DNA of 64,000 nt from NCBI GenBank assembly GCA_002633005.1, contig NMRA01000005.1:1100982-1164981 (forward strand), given 5' to 3'. Position 1 is the stretch's first letter, and every line of letters starts with the position of its first letter. Source of the stretch: Phoronis australis (lineage: Eukaryota; Phoronida; Phoronidae). The notes beneath the pieces are model-generated. The model ran no database searches. It saw nothing but the letters and a program-made list of their open reading frames with translations, and had not been told where the DNA came from. The position numbers and the translations under genes were made by a program. Shown here in pieces: positions 33,901 to 48,100 of the stretch.

Positions 33901-36900
33901 TGTTTCAGTTAGATACGAGAATTTGAACATTTTTTGGTTTTCAATTATCGAAAGTTAAAAAGTCCTTTAAATTTGATACCCGAGACCAATTCTGGTCACA
34001 ATTCAGTCACGATCACTGAAGGTTGCATTTTCTGCTAGTTCCTTGAAAATGGAATACAGCAAGTTATTGGTAAAACAGAGCTGTGTCTTAAGTGCACCAA
34101 TTGCGAATATGAATTTCTCCGTTTTTGAAATCAGAAAACCACAGTCTCTACTAAGGAATATGGCCATGGTTTTGTTCAGTTAGCTGATCACCAGCTTTAA
34201 AGAACAAAATCCGAAATATTCCTTTTACAATGTTTTTTATTACGTATGATAGTTCACTAATTGTTTTATTTTTGTTTTTTCCTCCTGTTCTATTTTCACA
34301 TTTACACTTCATAATTTCTCGACCTTCACCTTCTCTCACTTGCCTCACTCTTACTGTTTCTGTTGCTATCACTGTCACTTCCGTAGATGATGAGCAAGGA
34401 CAGAAGAATACGAGTAAGTAGTTGTGATTGATACTGTCAAAGTTGTTCTTGAAATCTACAAAAATTGATTTGAATCGATCGCTGCCTCCATGCTGTCCAT
34501 TTAAGTTCGTAAGAAAAGAAGGTGCTTAAATCTGTTTCAATGGCAGAGTGTAAAATATCAATTTCCACATGTAGGATGCAACTCTCTGGTTTTGCAGTGG
34601 TTGAAAAATGCATAGTATGATTAACCACATGTTTGTAAGGTAGGGCCGCTAACACTTCTGAGCTTAGTTGGATAAGTAAAGAGCACGCGATTCATCACAT
34701 CTCCCTTAACTTTTGGATTTTTTAGTTAGCACCGCAATTTGCTACGCAACAGCAAAACTTTATTGGGATAAAAATGACAAAATGGCAAACATGTAAATGC
34801 AAAAAAGAATTAGTATCGCAGTAGTATACAACTGTGGCAAGTCTTAATCACCAATTTAGTTTGGCGAAATACCACTGAATTACAAAGGGCGCTGCATGAA
34901 GTCACAATTACCTTAGGTTAGACTGAAAAACTGAGATGAAGACGTGTCTTTTAAATTTGTATATAGTTCTTCGCGTATTCTTCAACTGAGCATGTTAACT
35001 GCAAATTCAAAAAATAGAGTATGAGACCATTAAAACTTTATCAAGTTGCACATGTAGTATATACTTAAAAGATCCTCGGTATTTGTAACAATTTTGTGCT
35101 GAAGTTAACACACTGGTCATTTTCAGGTGAACTACCAGTTCCTTAAGTCATGTGTCCAGTCAGCACCCTACACAGATATGCAGCCCAAGTGGTATGAGAA
35201 TATCCTGACTATGATCCCTGACAGACTGAAACAGAAGCCAGCTCACCAGGAAGTGATCAAAGAACTGTTTGAAGAAGTGCAAGCCAACTTTGGGCAGAGC
35301 ATGAAGAAGTCAATGGGTGAGTTGAGGTGGCTCTCAAAATTAAAACTTTGCACTTAATTTGTTGATGAAATGCTGATTAACTGCTTTAATAAGTCCTGGA
35401 TATTTTTTCACTGTAGCTGTCAGGAGTATGTTAATACACAGTCAGTTTGCTCTGTATGCTCTCGGTCAGTCTCAGCAAATGGGAGGTGACAGTACTGTGA
35501 TGTAAAATACATTTTCTGAGAAACAGATCTTTGTCCATTTGCTTCTGATTTTGAAGGCTGTACTACAGATTGTATGAATAGGTGAAACAGAAACTCATCC
35601 AAGTTCTTAAATTCATGCAAAACTGAGAGGAATTTTTAATTAAAATTGATGCAAAATGTTCTAATGGAACAGATGAAAGCTGATGCAATTTTGTCTTGGT
35701 TAAAGTATTGTTTTTATGATGTCTTTGTAATTGACATTTCAGTGCAATATGCTTTGGTGAAGCCAGAAATCAAAGGACTTGAACAAGACGACAATGCTCC
35801 GTCACCAAGCGAACCCACGTATGTATAATTTGAACGACTTGGTGTTAATGAAACAATTCTGTCATTTTCAAATTAACAGAATTTTTAGATATCAATTCAT
35901 CAGTGTAAAACATATTGGGCTTTTTGGAGTTGACATCTGACTATACAACCTCAACTTACACTACGCACTTCTCTTATTAAAGACGCAGTCACTACTAAGT
36001 CAAGCCAAAATCTCAAACTTAAAACTGGACTAAATCTCTTTAGCAACTGTGAATCTTCCCATTGATTGAAGCAACTCCTTGCTTTTATCATGACTTTTGT
36101 AAATAGGAACTCTGAATTATTTTTAAAAAGATGAGGTTCCACCTATAACTTGAACCCATCAATGGTTTTCATAGATGGCGCTGCACGCACTTTTTAAGTC
36201 CCAATTTTCCAGCTAGTAGCACCACCTAGCATCTAGTCATGGAAGCTGTCTATTTACAGTCATATTACTTTTCGTACGTTTAAAGTACGAGCCTTTCTAT
36301 TCCAAGTTACAGCTTTAGTCAGTCCTCAGTTACAACCATTTGCCAGACTCCAAGCCTAGAAATCACTTTCAGTCTGAATAAGGCACAAATTGAGGCCATT
36401 TGTATTACTTTAAAATTTCTATTTCAATTACTTAAACAATTTTTGACATGGAAAAATGTGTAGAAGCTTCAGTGTGGGTATTTAAGTGAATTGTCAAGGA
36501 CGTTGTTTCAAATACGCTTCTCTATTTCTTCCACAGTGGCTTGGACTACTCTCGCCCCTGGCACGATGACTACGTTGCCAATAAAGAGAACATCCGCGCT
36601 AATCTGCATATCCTCCACCCGTCCCTGCAGCAGATCTTGGACCTGTGCCAGAGAACACTTGGCCCTATCCTATTGGTCGACTGCTCAGGCTACCGCGCGC
36701 TAGGGCCCCTGGAATTTGAGAGTCTACGAAACAACATCATTCTAGAGTGTGAGAAGACGGATGAGAAACTGATGATGTCGTAAGTAACAAGAGGCGATTG
36801 ATTTTGATTGGCTTCAATAAACTTGCTATGAAACTTTGAGGCTACAAAAAATGTACCATGACTTAAAGGGCGTATTAACTCGAGCACAATTATTGAAAAG

Positions 36901-38009
36901 TTGCAAAAAGAAGACTTAATTAAATGAGGATTTTCTTGTTAGTGTGTTTTGGTCATCTTTCTGTATATTCCACAGATAAAAGTACCACCAGATCATTGTC
37001 CATGAATATTCAGTGTTTTCATGGTCTCCAAGAAATTAAAATGGACCCCAAAACTTTTGGAGGGTGGTTCTAACATTAAAAGTGTAGCATGAACACGGAC
37101 CATGGAATCTTGCAAAAATGTTTCCAAAAATTTATCGGAATGTCATGAAAAAAGTTTTTTAATGATGAAATCATTTTATTTCAGATGGTATCCTAACGTA
37201 ATAAATGTATTTGCTGACAAGAGCAACTTTTCAACAATCAAATCGGACAAAGTGGAGTCATTTTACAACTGCGTCACAACACTGATTTCAAACCAGGTAG
37301 GTATTGTCTTTCTTAGGGCTGAGACTGATGGTGACTTTATAAATTGTAAGTTTTCTAAATTGGGTGTTGTTTGTTTACAATTCTATAAACTAAGATAAAA
37401 TTGCTAGGCAGTCTCTGTTAACTCCATCTAGTGTTTGGTCATGGAACTATCCTTTCCCATTGGACTGACTGCCATATTGGGCGCATTAAGTGGTGGCAGG
37501 TGAATTCTAGCTTAATGAGGACATTATTCGACATCTCAATGATTTCTACTTTGTTCCCAAGACCATAAACAATTCATGGTGTGAGTGAGGATCAAATTGA
37601 GACAAATTTTGTTGCAATTTGGGAATGAAATCTTATTTTCTCTTTTTTCCATGAAAGTTTTGTAACATTTGGATATTGAAGTCCTGAAATTTTTAAGCAA
37701 AAATCCACGGCCCCGATATTATATTGTAAAGGAGTAATCTCACAGTGCTGCGTTGAAATGCTTTTACTGACTTTCAGCTCAAAGACCTGTTGGTTCGAAG
37801 CATCCACAGTTGGGTTGACCTATTCAATGAAAATAACAAAGACAACCTGCCCATCCTGAAGATGGAGCTGACATTTGACGATCGTAACATGCAGTTCTAT
37901 CCCCCCTATGAGGACCTGGAAGAACTTGTGTTGTTTGTCGTTCAACAGATCTGCAAGACTATGCAGGCCTGTCCAACTGTGCAGTCATGGTTGTCTGGCG
38001 GAAACACAG
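27964..38009 (+). CDS. DNAH12: DNAH12 exons 1-8: N-terminal tail
   Basis: Exons: 27964-28145, 30859-30952, 34387-34413, 35127-35316, 35743-35818, 36537-36779, 37185-37296, 37778-38009 (residues 1-385). Exon 3 is only 27 nt (MMSKDRRIR). It is supported by a long pyrimidine tract, AG and GTAAGT borders, kept frame, and alignment with the human segment between DYPQ and NYIYMK. Exons 5-8 carry [26 protein letters not shown] and the [13 protein letters not shown] block, all matching the DNAH12 tail. Exon 2 ([20 protein letters not shown]) is the least conserved and rests on splice signals, phase and the EYPAE end. The ATG falls right after an acceptor-like AG. Confidence 0.85.
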
Positions 38010-41000
38010 GTAAGGGGGAGGGAACGTAGTAGGAGGACAGTATAGTGCAGTGGTTTGAATTGAGCTTTGGTTTGCAGACTATGAGCACTGCTCTAATTGT
38101 CTCTTGTGTTGTGCTTTGTCGTAACCTCAGCGCGTGAAAGGGAGGGAATGTGGTGTGAGTGTGTCATGGAAAGTAGTGCTCACCACTAGAGATGTTATAG
38201 TACATTAAAAATGACATCATTGTCGCCAGTTAGGATGTTGTATGAATGATTGAAATTTTAAATTGACACTTTTTCATCAATCATTATTTGTAGCAGAGTA
38301 AACGTTTTACTGTTTTCAAGCTCGGTACCATTTATACTGTCATCGAACAATATTTTAAAAAATTGTGGGCATTTAACTAAATATTGAAAGCTTTCAGAAA
38401 AAACAAGTGGGCAATTCTGGTTATTATTTCCGACAAGATTTCACTTCATTTAAAACAATGGTTCTGATTGAAATTTTAATCAAGTTTATAAGATGTATGT
38501 TTTTCATTTTATGCATTTCAAGTTACTGTAAACGCATCGTCATTCTCTTTTCTATGGCACTGTATATTGCTTGCAAACCTTTGTAATGGTGCTGTGACTC
38601 ATGTACAGTATCTGTATACTGTGTATGGACATTTTGTCCAACAGGAAATAAAAAGGTGTCACTTGCCCTTGTCAAGTTAACAAGTTTTAGTGGATTTACA
38701 TTTGCACACTAATGGTATTATCGCTATATTATTGCTTTAGGTTCCATGAAGAATTATAGGCCAGGTGAAACTTTTGTAACATTTATTGGCTTTAAGGTGT
38801 CTGTTTGTCTCAGTGATGCTTTAAGGCGTCTGTTTGTCTCAGTGGTGCTTTAGCTCTAGTTCAAAGTTGTTGTAGAGTGATAGTTTCTTGTTTTGTGGAT
38901 ACAATGTGGGACATTTTCAAATAGCATAGTACATGGTGGGACATTACATGGTATTGTCAGTCACCTCACTGTTAATTTGCTGATTTCAGTGACTCACGTC
39001 CCTGTGAGAGTAGCCGATCACATCGTGGAGAATGCCTGTAAGAAGCTGAAGGAGGCGGTTAGCAGGAACTTCGAAGCACCCAAAGCACACTTACAGTCTT
39101 TCAGTGAGTTATCTCCTACTTTGTGACAGAAGTTCATTCTCTGGTAGTGTGACATAGATGGCAGCACTTGATGGGTGCTTTGCCAACAGTTGTCATTAAA
39201 CCCATGTGTCCAGTGTTACTTTGGAAAGTCTTCTGTCTTATTTTTAAAGGCAATTAGTTGAACTTGTGATTGTAGATGCTTGTTTCTCAGTTGGATGAGT
39301 TGTACAAACTAGCAGCTACGTGACTACATATTAATTGCGGTTGGCAGGTGATACTTTGTGCCATAACACAAACTTTGTAGTATGTCACATTGTTCTTTGG
39401 CCTTGTATTATGAATACGTAAATGAAAAATATGCTCGTTGTTTCCAGTGGATCGGTATGATTACATCATCAATGGCGACGCTGAGGGCAAGATTCGCCAG
39501 TTCATGTCGGAGGAGCACACGTTCGAAGAGTACTGCACGTACATCGAAGAGTTTCGCAGCCTGGCTAGACAGATCATGATGTTGCCTAGTATTGAACACT
39601 TTGACATGGTCCGTCTAGACTGTGAGGACCTCAAGCGGGGGTTGTCAGATGCCGCCAAAGACCTGGCCAACATGTTGCTGGAGAGAGTGGCCAAGGATCA
39701 TAAGGAAGAGAACATGAGGTGAGTTATTGAGCTGTGATGGTTTAGGAAAGTTTGTATCTAGACTGTAGTACATTGGCCGCCAACTCCGTATTACTTTCAA
39801 TGGACGAAATGTGTGATCTTAAGCCGTGACGTAATTACTCACTAGCAACACCTGGCAAAATTAGGAAGTTTTAGTTCCAGCAAGTACATTGTCTGCTTAT
39901 CATGGTCGCCATTTGTGTAGTCGGGTGTTTGGCTACACAGGCAAAATGAAAAGGACTAAGTTTCCACAGCACTGAAGTTTGAATTTTGCAATTACATGAC
40001 CAGTAGCATTGCCAAGAGTACTCACAATACCAACAGTTCTACTATTGGAAGACTGAATACAATTTCAGTGTCAAAATTTTTTTTGTTGTACTAGACAGTA
40101 AAATAGATGCGAGAACTTCCCATCACAATACACTAACTGGAAACTGAAATTGGTAATTTAGGTGGGTGGCGCCTCCTCTAGGATATTTCACAAGAAAATG
40201 TAGGAGTTGCGAATCTGTTCTCTATAATCTATAGTTAACCCAAAAACATTACAGAGTCTGCACTATCCCCCATCAATCAACCATAAGGGTATAATAGTTA
40301 GTTCATTGAGTCTAATTAACAGGCTCCAGCAAAGCCTGATTGTTCGACTACTTGGCTAATACTGTTCAGAACCAGTTTTGTTAAACAATTCACTTGACAA
40401 CCTGTGGAGGAATATGAGACAGAAATTCTTCATTTTTGATCTTTGCTTTCTAGTCTCTTCTGATGTGTTGCAATTTCCAAGGCCTAAGTCATGAATTTTA
40501 TGTTTCAGTAGATCTGATGTAAATTCGCGTACTTTATTTATTCTGTTTGAGTTCCGGCATTCATAGTTTTCTAGTAGACTGTCAGTGCATTCCAGGACAT
40601 CAACTGCACATTCATACCGGGATTTTCCGTAGATAAGCCCATGGACATGTATTTGGAAAATGAAAAATTTCAGATATTTTAGTAACACTAAATAAACGCC
40701 TGGGCGTTTTTTTGGAAAAGGGGGTGTGTAAACGGAAGGCGATAGGTTTCATGACTGACATTTTTTACTTAAAAATGTGTTTTTAAATTTGATGTTAAAA
40801 AATGCATAGTTCGCCAGCACTTTGTTCGTTTTTATAATGCTCCACAAAACTGAGTTTGTAACTAAAAGTTGACGCTTAGTGGGCTTTTAAGAGGAAATTT
40901 TCCGAATAAAGGCGCCACTATCTGGTCACTTGACACCAGAAGTTGTTACACCAGATAAACGCCCATGGGCATTTCATCGGGTGGGCTTAACTATGGAAAA

Positions 41001-44000
41001 CCCTGGTAATTTGAGCCTGTAAGCAACAACCTTTTTTTGAGACTACTCACAAATCGACCAACTGTGTGCAAGCTTCCACTGATCTTGATAATACCATGCC
41101 GTGTGATTGGTCAACTTTTATTGAGTAGAATCTGGTAGTCTCAGCTCCTGAATTGTAAGATTTCACCATGCTCATTCACACGTATATCTGTTTTTCTTTC
41201 TAGCATCTGTCAAGAGTTTGAGACGATTAAAGAGCGAGCGCTGAAAGACCCAGAAGTTTCTGAAGAACTGATGGACATGGTAGCATTCGTCGAGAATGCT
41301 CGCACAATGGGCATGATTAAGTTGAATGAGCGAATCAAGTGGGCTCAGCACCGGCTACAGTACCTTCTTGATGTCCACATCTTTGCACCAGACGAAATAG
41401 AGTTGAACAAGGATGTGCTCACTTGGCCCCAGAAGATCAACCCAGTGTTTGATCAGAATGACGAGGTGGGTAATGTCTTAGATGGACACGTTTTTATCAC
41501 CCTATTTGGCTATTTAAAGGTGCATGCCTTAGTTTGTAAGAAGCGTGCATGGTGATTTTTGCTCACATCTCTGTCTCCCAAAAGACTGTTTGTACAATAT
41601 GTAAATGCTATTACTGCAAGATATGAATTCTCACATCTGGGTGTCAAGATGGTTGCCTAGTGCTTCAGTTTGCCAAAAAATTTTGAAATGCATTCTGGGA
41701 GATACACATCTGCCTTCTTGTATTTTTGTTGGTATCTGTCTCGGTTTTCAAAAAGAAAGTGGCTACAAAATTGTCCTGTATTGTGCAGTTGTTCTATTTT
41801 CCTGGCCATCTTAGTGTCCAACATAGCTACTTGTTCCTTCATAACTAATTGGCACCAAATATGTTGCTTCTTACAGCTTGTTGAGAAATCCAAACTGAAG
41901 GGTGAGGTTGAACTTACGGAAAAGAAAGAGAAACTCATTCTGGAGCTCCAGAAACTGCGTCAACGCGTCGACGAGTTCAACGATTTTGGTGAGATGGACA
42001 TGATGGGGCAGTACGTGAACGATGTCCGTGCCGTGCAGAAGAGATTGGCCGATGCCCAGGAGACTATCGCCTGGGTTAACAAGGTAACGTGATGTGTGAC
42101 GAACACAGGCAATGCACGCTGTAGTGAACTTTGCTTCAACTACTCTCCATCCAAAAATATGGCACAGCTGTCTCATACCTTTTTGTGGTGCATCAGACAT
42201 CTGCAGTGCCAGACACATTACTCGAATCTCCACCGTCTGTTACTTTACAGCTTTGATACACAAATAACAGCGATTCTTGATAAGACCTATCATGCAAGGA
42301 AAAGGATTCTTGGAATTATTTTGACTGACAATTCAATTTTGATGAAAAAGTTTTGCGCTTGACTTCAAATTTGTAGCTTAAGTTTTGTCATGCACTAAGA
42401 TTTGCATTGAAATTGGAATAAATTTCAAGCTAATACTTAAGCTAGCCCACAACCCCAAAGTTTTATATTAATAAGAGATAGAAGTTTATTAGTCGGTCCA
42501 GTATGTTATCTAATCAGATACCAGCCTACGTATCATCCGTGAAAATTGCTGACCTTGTCTATACTTGCAGGAGGAGGTCCTATACAAGTATCCAGTCAGT
42601 GTCTACCCAGATGTGGACGAGATCACCAATGCCATTGATCCGTTCTTCAGGCTGTTCAATGTTGTTCTAAAATGGCAGAGATCTGAGAAGAAGTAAGTAT
42701 ATGGTATTGGAATGGAAACAGAATCCAAATGTGCTATGCTTTACAATATTTCCGTCATGATAATAGGAAGTGATACTCTAATTATCTAAAGATTTGTAAG
42801 AGAGTGTCGGTCTGGACTTATCCAATGACTTGTAGATTTATAGCTTCCTCAATTTTCAATATGTAATAGGTATTAAGATAGAATTTTGTAATTGCCTAAA
42901 TACAGGAATATTTCCTCAAAGTTTTTGTTTTAAAAAGAACTTCCAATTCAAGCAGAAAACTGTAATTATACACCTAATACTTTCACAGAAGAGTTGGGAA
43001 ATCCAAGTAGTACTTCTTTAGTGCATTATATCTTTAAAAACAAGATTTAGGCAATGGGATTAGTTAATCCATAATGGCTTCACAGTTTCACGATCGGAAA
43101 AAAATGTATGTCACTCTTGTGGACACCTTTTCTGAGTCACTGAGAAATCCGTTTGTTTCAACCTTGACTCCTTTCCTCAGGTGGATGGACGGCACATTCC
43201 AGGATCTCAATTACGAGTTCATCGAGGGCGAGATCGACGAGTATGCACGTGAAGTCTTCAAGATCCAGAAGATCTTCAACAATAAGCTGAAGAAGCTGCA
43301 AGCAGAGAAGGAAGAACGCGACCGAGAAAAGAAGAAGAAGAAGAAGTTCTCTGATGAGGCCGTCGACGGTGAGGAGAAGAAGGCAGAAGAAGAGGATGAG
43401 CAGATCGTGCCGCCTGCCGCACTCACCGTCTGCAACGTCACACAGGAGCAGATCAGGGAGTTCAAGGTCAGTGTAAGGTCGGGCTTCCGTGACGACTCTC
43501 TCTTGTTGAGTTAGTGTTCTTGTCTCTGAAGTTCTGTTGTAGCCTTTCTTGTGCACAAACTTATTATTATCAATCTCGCATTTTAGTGCCTGAGTGTCTG
43601 TAAATATAAGCTTTGTAACAGACAATTCGGATCTGTTTTAAAGGAATGAGAACTGCATCATGCTGATATGAGAAAGACTTATTGGATGTCGCAAACCAAC
43701 ATATTGCCCTACTGAGGCATATTGTCCCACAGAGGACATAATGTCGCATAGTGGGCGTATTGTCTTACAGAGGGTATACCGTCCCGCAGAGAGCATAGTG
43801 TCCCACAGAGGGCATATTGTCCCATAGAGGGTGTATTGTCTCACAGAGGGCATGTTTTTTGCTGCATTAAATTTTTTTGTTGAAGTTTTCAAACATTAGA
43901 AATCACTTGCTGAAAAATCTATGAGATTATTTTTTGAAGTTGTTGAATACATTCTGTACTGAAGACATTGCACTTGTTAATTTAACATTCTATCATGATT

Positions 44001-45149
44001 TCAAGAGGTTTTATCATTTTGAAATGTATTATATTTTACAGGAATCCAAGCATGTATTTTTTGTAGTCGCTTGTTCATAAGACAATCTTTAATGTTGTCA
44101 TAATCTTCCTGAATATGTTTACTTTTACAGGAATTTGTTCCCGTGGTCGCCATCCTTTGTAACCCAGGTATCCGGTCTCGCCACTGGTCTCAGATGTCAG
44201 ACATTGCCGGGTTTGACCTCACACCCAACGCCGGCACAACTCTGCGTAAAGTCCTGAAGATGGAGCTAGAGCCCTTTATGGAGCAGTTTGAGTCGATCAG
44301 TGCCGCTGCTACTAAGGTACAACTGTCTCCTCTACTAGCACAGTGCAGCTCACTTAATGTCGTATCCTCTCTAAATTATGATAATAAGCGGGATATTCTA
44401 ATTAGCGAGTTCCAACTTGGCAGTGATCATAACCAGTTTTATAAGCTGATTGTGTGAATGGAGAGTCTGAGAGTAAGACAGCTGTACAAGAAACGACCGA
44501 TTTTTACCCGGTGCCGCCTTCCCATAAGGCTGTTGCATTGAAGATGATAGAAAGCGAAGGTACACATGCTGTGAGAATCAATTTTGCTCAATATTTAAAA
44601 ACTTGGCAATATGATAATAATTCTGGACATCACACAGGTTATTTTACATGGGTGTAATGGGAAATGATTCGTTTTTTGACACTTAATGACAATAACTGGG
44701 ATATTCTATTATCCTGTGTGACAATAAGTGGATTCCAATGTCTATTGTGTAATGTAAGATTGCAGACGGTCTGATGTCAAAATTGTATCAGATGTATGGA
44801 GGCCAGAAAGCAGAGCCCGTTACATTTAAAGGGAAAAGCAATTTGCTGTTACCTATACGAATCCATAGTTGTCTTGGAAAGACATTTTTCTTTGTTTGAG
44901 TAGTGTTCTCTTGGCCGACTTCACAGCAACAGAAGTGTGATGTAAGCAGCCCAGCAAAGGACCTGTATTTTAGTGTGTGTCAATGTGTTCCTGTATTTTA
45001 GTGTGTGTCAATGTGTACCTGTATTTTAGTGTGTGTCAATGTGTACGTGCGTGCGTGCTTGCGTGTGTGTATTCACCTCAGTTGAGCACCCGAAAGGTAG
45101 TGACTGATTGACTACTGAACACAGTTTGTGTCAGGCATTGAGTAATGAA

Positions 45150-45184
<35 letters not shown>

Positions 45185-48100
45185 GATGCATGTAGTTTAC
45201 CAGGGTGAAGTTTTACTTTCCTACTGATTCACTGTAGCTGTATCTCCATTTTCAGGAGTTCTTGCACGCTGACATAAGTCAGCTGAGCTATTGTAATCCC
45301 CTACATTTGCTGATAATTCACTGAAAAGGCCTCGTGGACATTCAATTTGATTTATTTTTCTGGTAATTTTACTAAATTGTAATTTACTGCTTCACAACAG
45401 CACAGATGCAAAACTTGCCAGAAAGTTCTTTTTTCTTCAAATTACAACGTGTCTCATCTGCCGTATTCAGGAGCACTCCCTGGAGAAGGCCATGTTGAAG
45501 ATGCAGGAAGAGTGGGCTCCCATGTACTTCAGCCTGACGCAGTACCGTGACTCAGGCATCAGCATCCTGGCCTCTGTAGATGAGACACAGACCATGTTGG
45601 ATGACCAGATTGTCAAAACCCAGACTATGCGAGGTTCACCCTTCATCAAACCATTTGAAAAGGAGATCAAGGTGAGGATTTTGAAAGGTTGAGAGCTTCT
45701 AATGTTTTAGTTTGTTACTTGAATTTGTAGAGTGTGGGGTTCCCATCTTTTGAAGGGAAAATGGTTTGTGTTCTACTTTTACTATTTTCAACTAGCATCT
45801 TCTAGTAAGAGTCTGGAAGTACAGTGAGGTAAATGTAAAGAGGTTGAGTAGTAGTTCTTTTTCCGCTGTTATTATCGAAAAATATCTACACTTTTTCCTC
45901 CATTGGAGAGAAAAAGCAATTGGTCATATGGAACATTTCTGCATCAGTGATTTTTTATACAAAGTACCTACCTCATCACCTGGAATCCCTCTTGTGAATG
46001 CTTCTATATTGTGTTGATTCATCAAAACTTACTGTCATCTTCTGCTCTTGCTGTGAGAAGAGTAATCACTGATAAGGATGCCATCTGGTGGTGATCCATT
46101 ATTAACCCTGTTTTCTATCTCAGGAATGGGAAGAGCGGCTCATCCGTATCCAGGATACAATTGATGAATGGCTGAAGGTGCAGGCACAGTGGCTCTACCT
46201 GGAGCCCATCTTCTCCTCCGAGGACATCATGCAGCAGATGCCGGAGGAGGGTCGCCTCTTCACGACCGTCGACCGCAACTGGAAGGACATCATGAGGCAC
46301 ACTGTGAAGGATCCCAAAGTTCTTGTGGCAACCAACTTTGCTGGCCTGCTAGAGAAACTGTTGGATAGTAACGCTCTGTTGGAGAAGATCAATAAAGGAC
46401 TGAATGCTTATCTGGAGAAGAAGAGACTGTTCTTCCCAAGGTAAAGATTAGTTTTTTACTTTTTGATTTGCTTTCTATTCTCTGATGTGAGTCGCTGCAT
46501 GTTTGCGTACTTCAAGATTTTGTTTTGTCAATGATGCCAGCTGTTCACAGTTTCCTTCTGGACTAAATTAATTTATTCTTCTCAATGTTTGAAGTAATGT
46601 GCAATGCTTGTCCTTTATGACAATGATGTACTTGGTCTGGCAGTCATTCTTAAGGATTTTGCATTTTCATTGAAAATCTAAAAATAAATCTCATTGAATG
46701 GTACCTTCATGCCAACAAAGAAATGTATACAAGGCAAGTACTTTTTGTGAATTGTTATGGTTATAAAAGCTGAAGGAGGTGGCATGTTTTAACCACCGAA
46801 TCGAAGTCTAGTTTGGAGTACATATTGGTAGTTATGGGCCCTGGGCTGCTTTCTGTTGTCCCAAGACATTAGCCCTGCGCTTGTGTTGAAAATCTTTTCA
46901 TATGGAATGGAAACTGAGTTCTATCCCATAATACAACATTCCAACCTCACCGACCAATCACCTCAGTGGCCGCCATTTTGCAAGGTTGCTCTAGTAAGGT
47001 CTCAAGCATACTTGTGAAACACTCGCCTTACACTTGCCTGATTATACATGGTCTTGCTTGACCTCGCTTTTCTTGCACCAAACTTGGTGTACGGACCGCA
47101 CCACTGGTCTGTCTGTCATGCTCAGTTTTGGTAGTTAATGTGCTTGTGACTCTTGTGGTTCATGCAAGAACTCATTTTTCTATTTTACAGATTCTTCTTT
47201 CTTTCCAACGACGAGATGTTGGAAATTCTCTCTGAAACCAAAGACCCGACACGTGTCCAGCCCCATCTCAAGAAGTGCTTTGAGGGTATTGGTAAGCTGG
47301 AGTTTGACAAGGAGCTCGACATCCACGCCATGATCAGTAGCGAGAATGAGAAGGTCAAGTTAAGTCAGGTCATCTCCACATCGGAGGCGCGCGGCTCTGT
47401 CGAGAAATGGCTTCTGCAGGTGCAGGATGTCATGCTGATTTCTGTACGCGACGTGTTGGAGAATTCTAGAGAGGTGCGTCTTAAAACCATTTGGGATTCT
47501 TTTCTATGATTTGTCAATATTGCTAGTTGAATTTGTCTGTGGTTGGCTGTGTTAGCCTTGACCCAAATATGCGGAGCTGTACTCGCATTGTTTGTAATGT
47601 TTTTCTGCAAATTTTAAATTCTGAGAGATTCACCAACACAATTTCCTTGCTATTCAAAAAGTCATGCAGTTAAGAGTTTATTATAACCTATTGAATGTGT
47701 ATGACAATTAGACATAGACATTTTGTCTGTTGACAGAATGAACAATGATTTTGTGTATATTTCATTAGTTACACTGAAACCACTCAATGCTTAAGTATCT
47801 AGTCAAAGAAAATGAAGCATTTGATTAATAAACTCAAAATTTTTATTTGAATTTATGGGAAGTGATTACCTACAAAGAATTTCACTTGATTCATGCGTTT
47901 GTGTTTTTAAGTGTTGAATCTCAAAAGTTCTAAATCATTAATTTGCTACTACAACTTCCTGTTGCAGGCATACGCCATTGAGGCACGTGAAGACTGGGTG
48001 GTGGAGTGGCCTGGTCAAGTGGTACTGGCCATCTCACAGATCTACTGGACGCTGGAAGTGCATGAGGCAATCCGCGCTGGGCCACAGGGCCTGCGCGACT

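Noticed and set aside
43158-43625. 155-residue minus-strand open frame rich in Leu
   Set aside because: It is the antisense of the Lys/Glu-rich DNAH12 exon 14, whose plus-strand frame has clear homology and splice borders.
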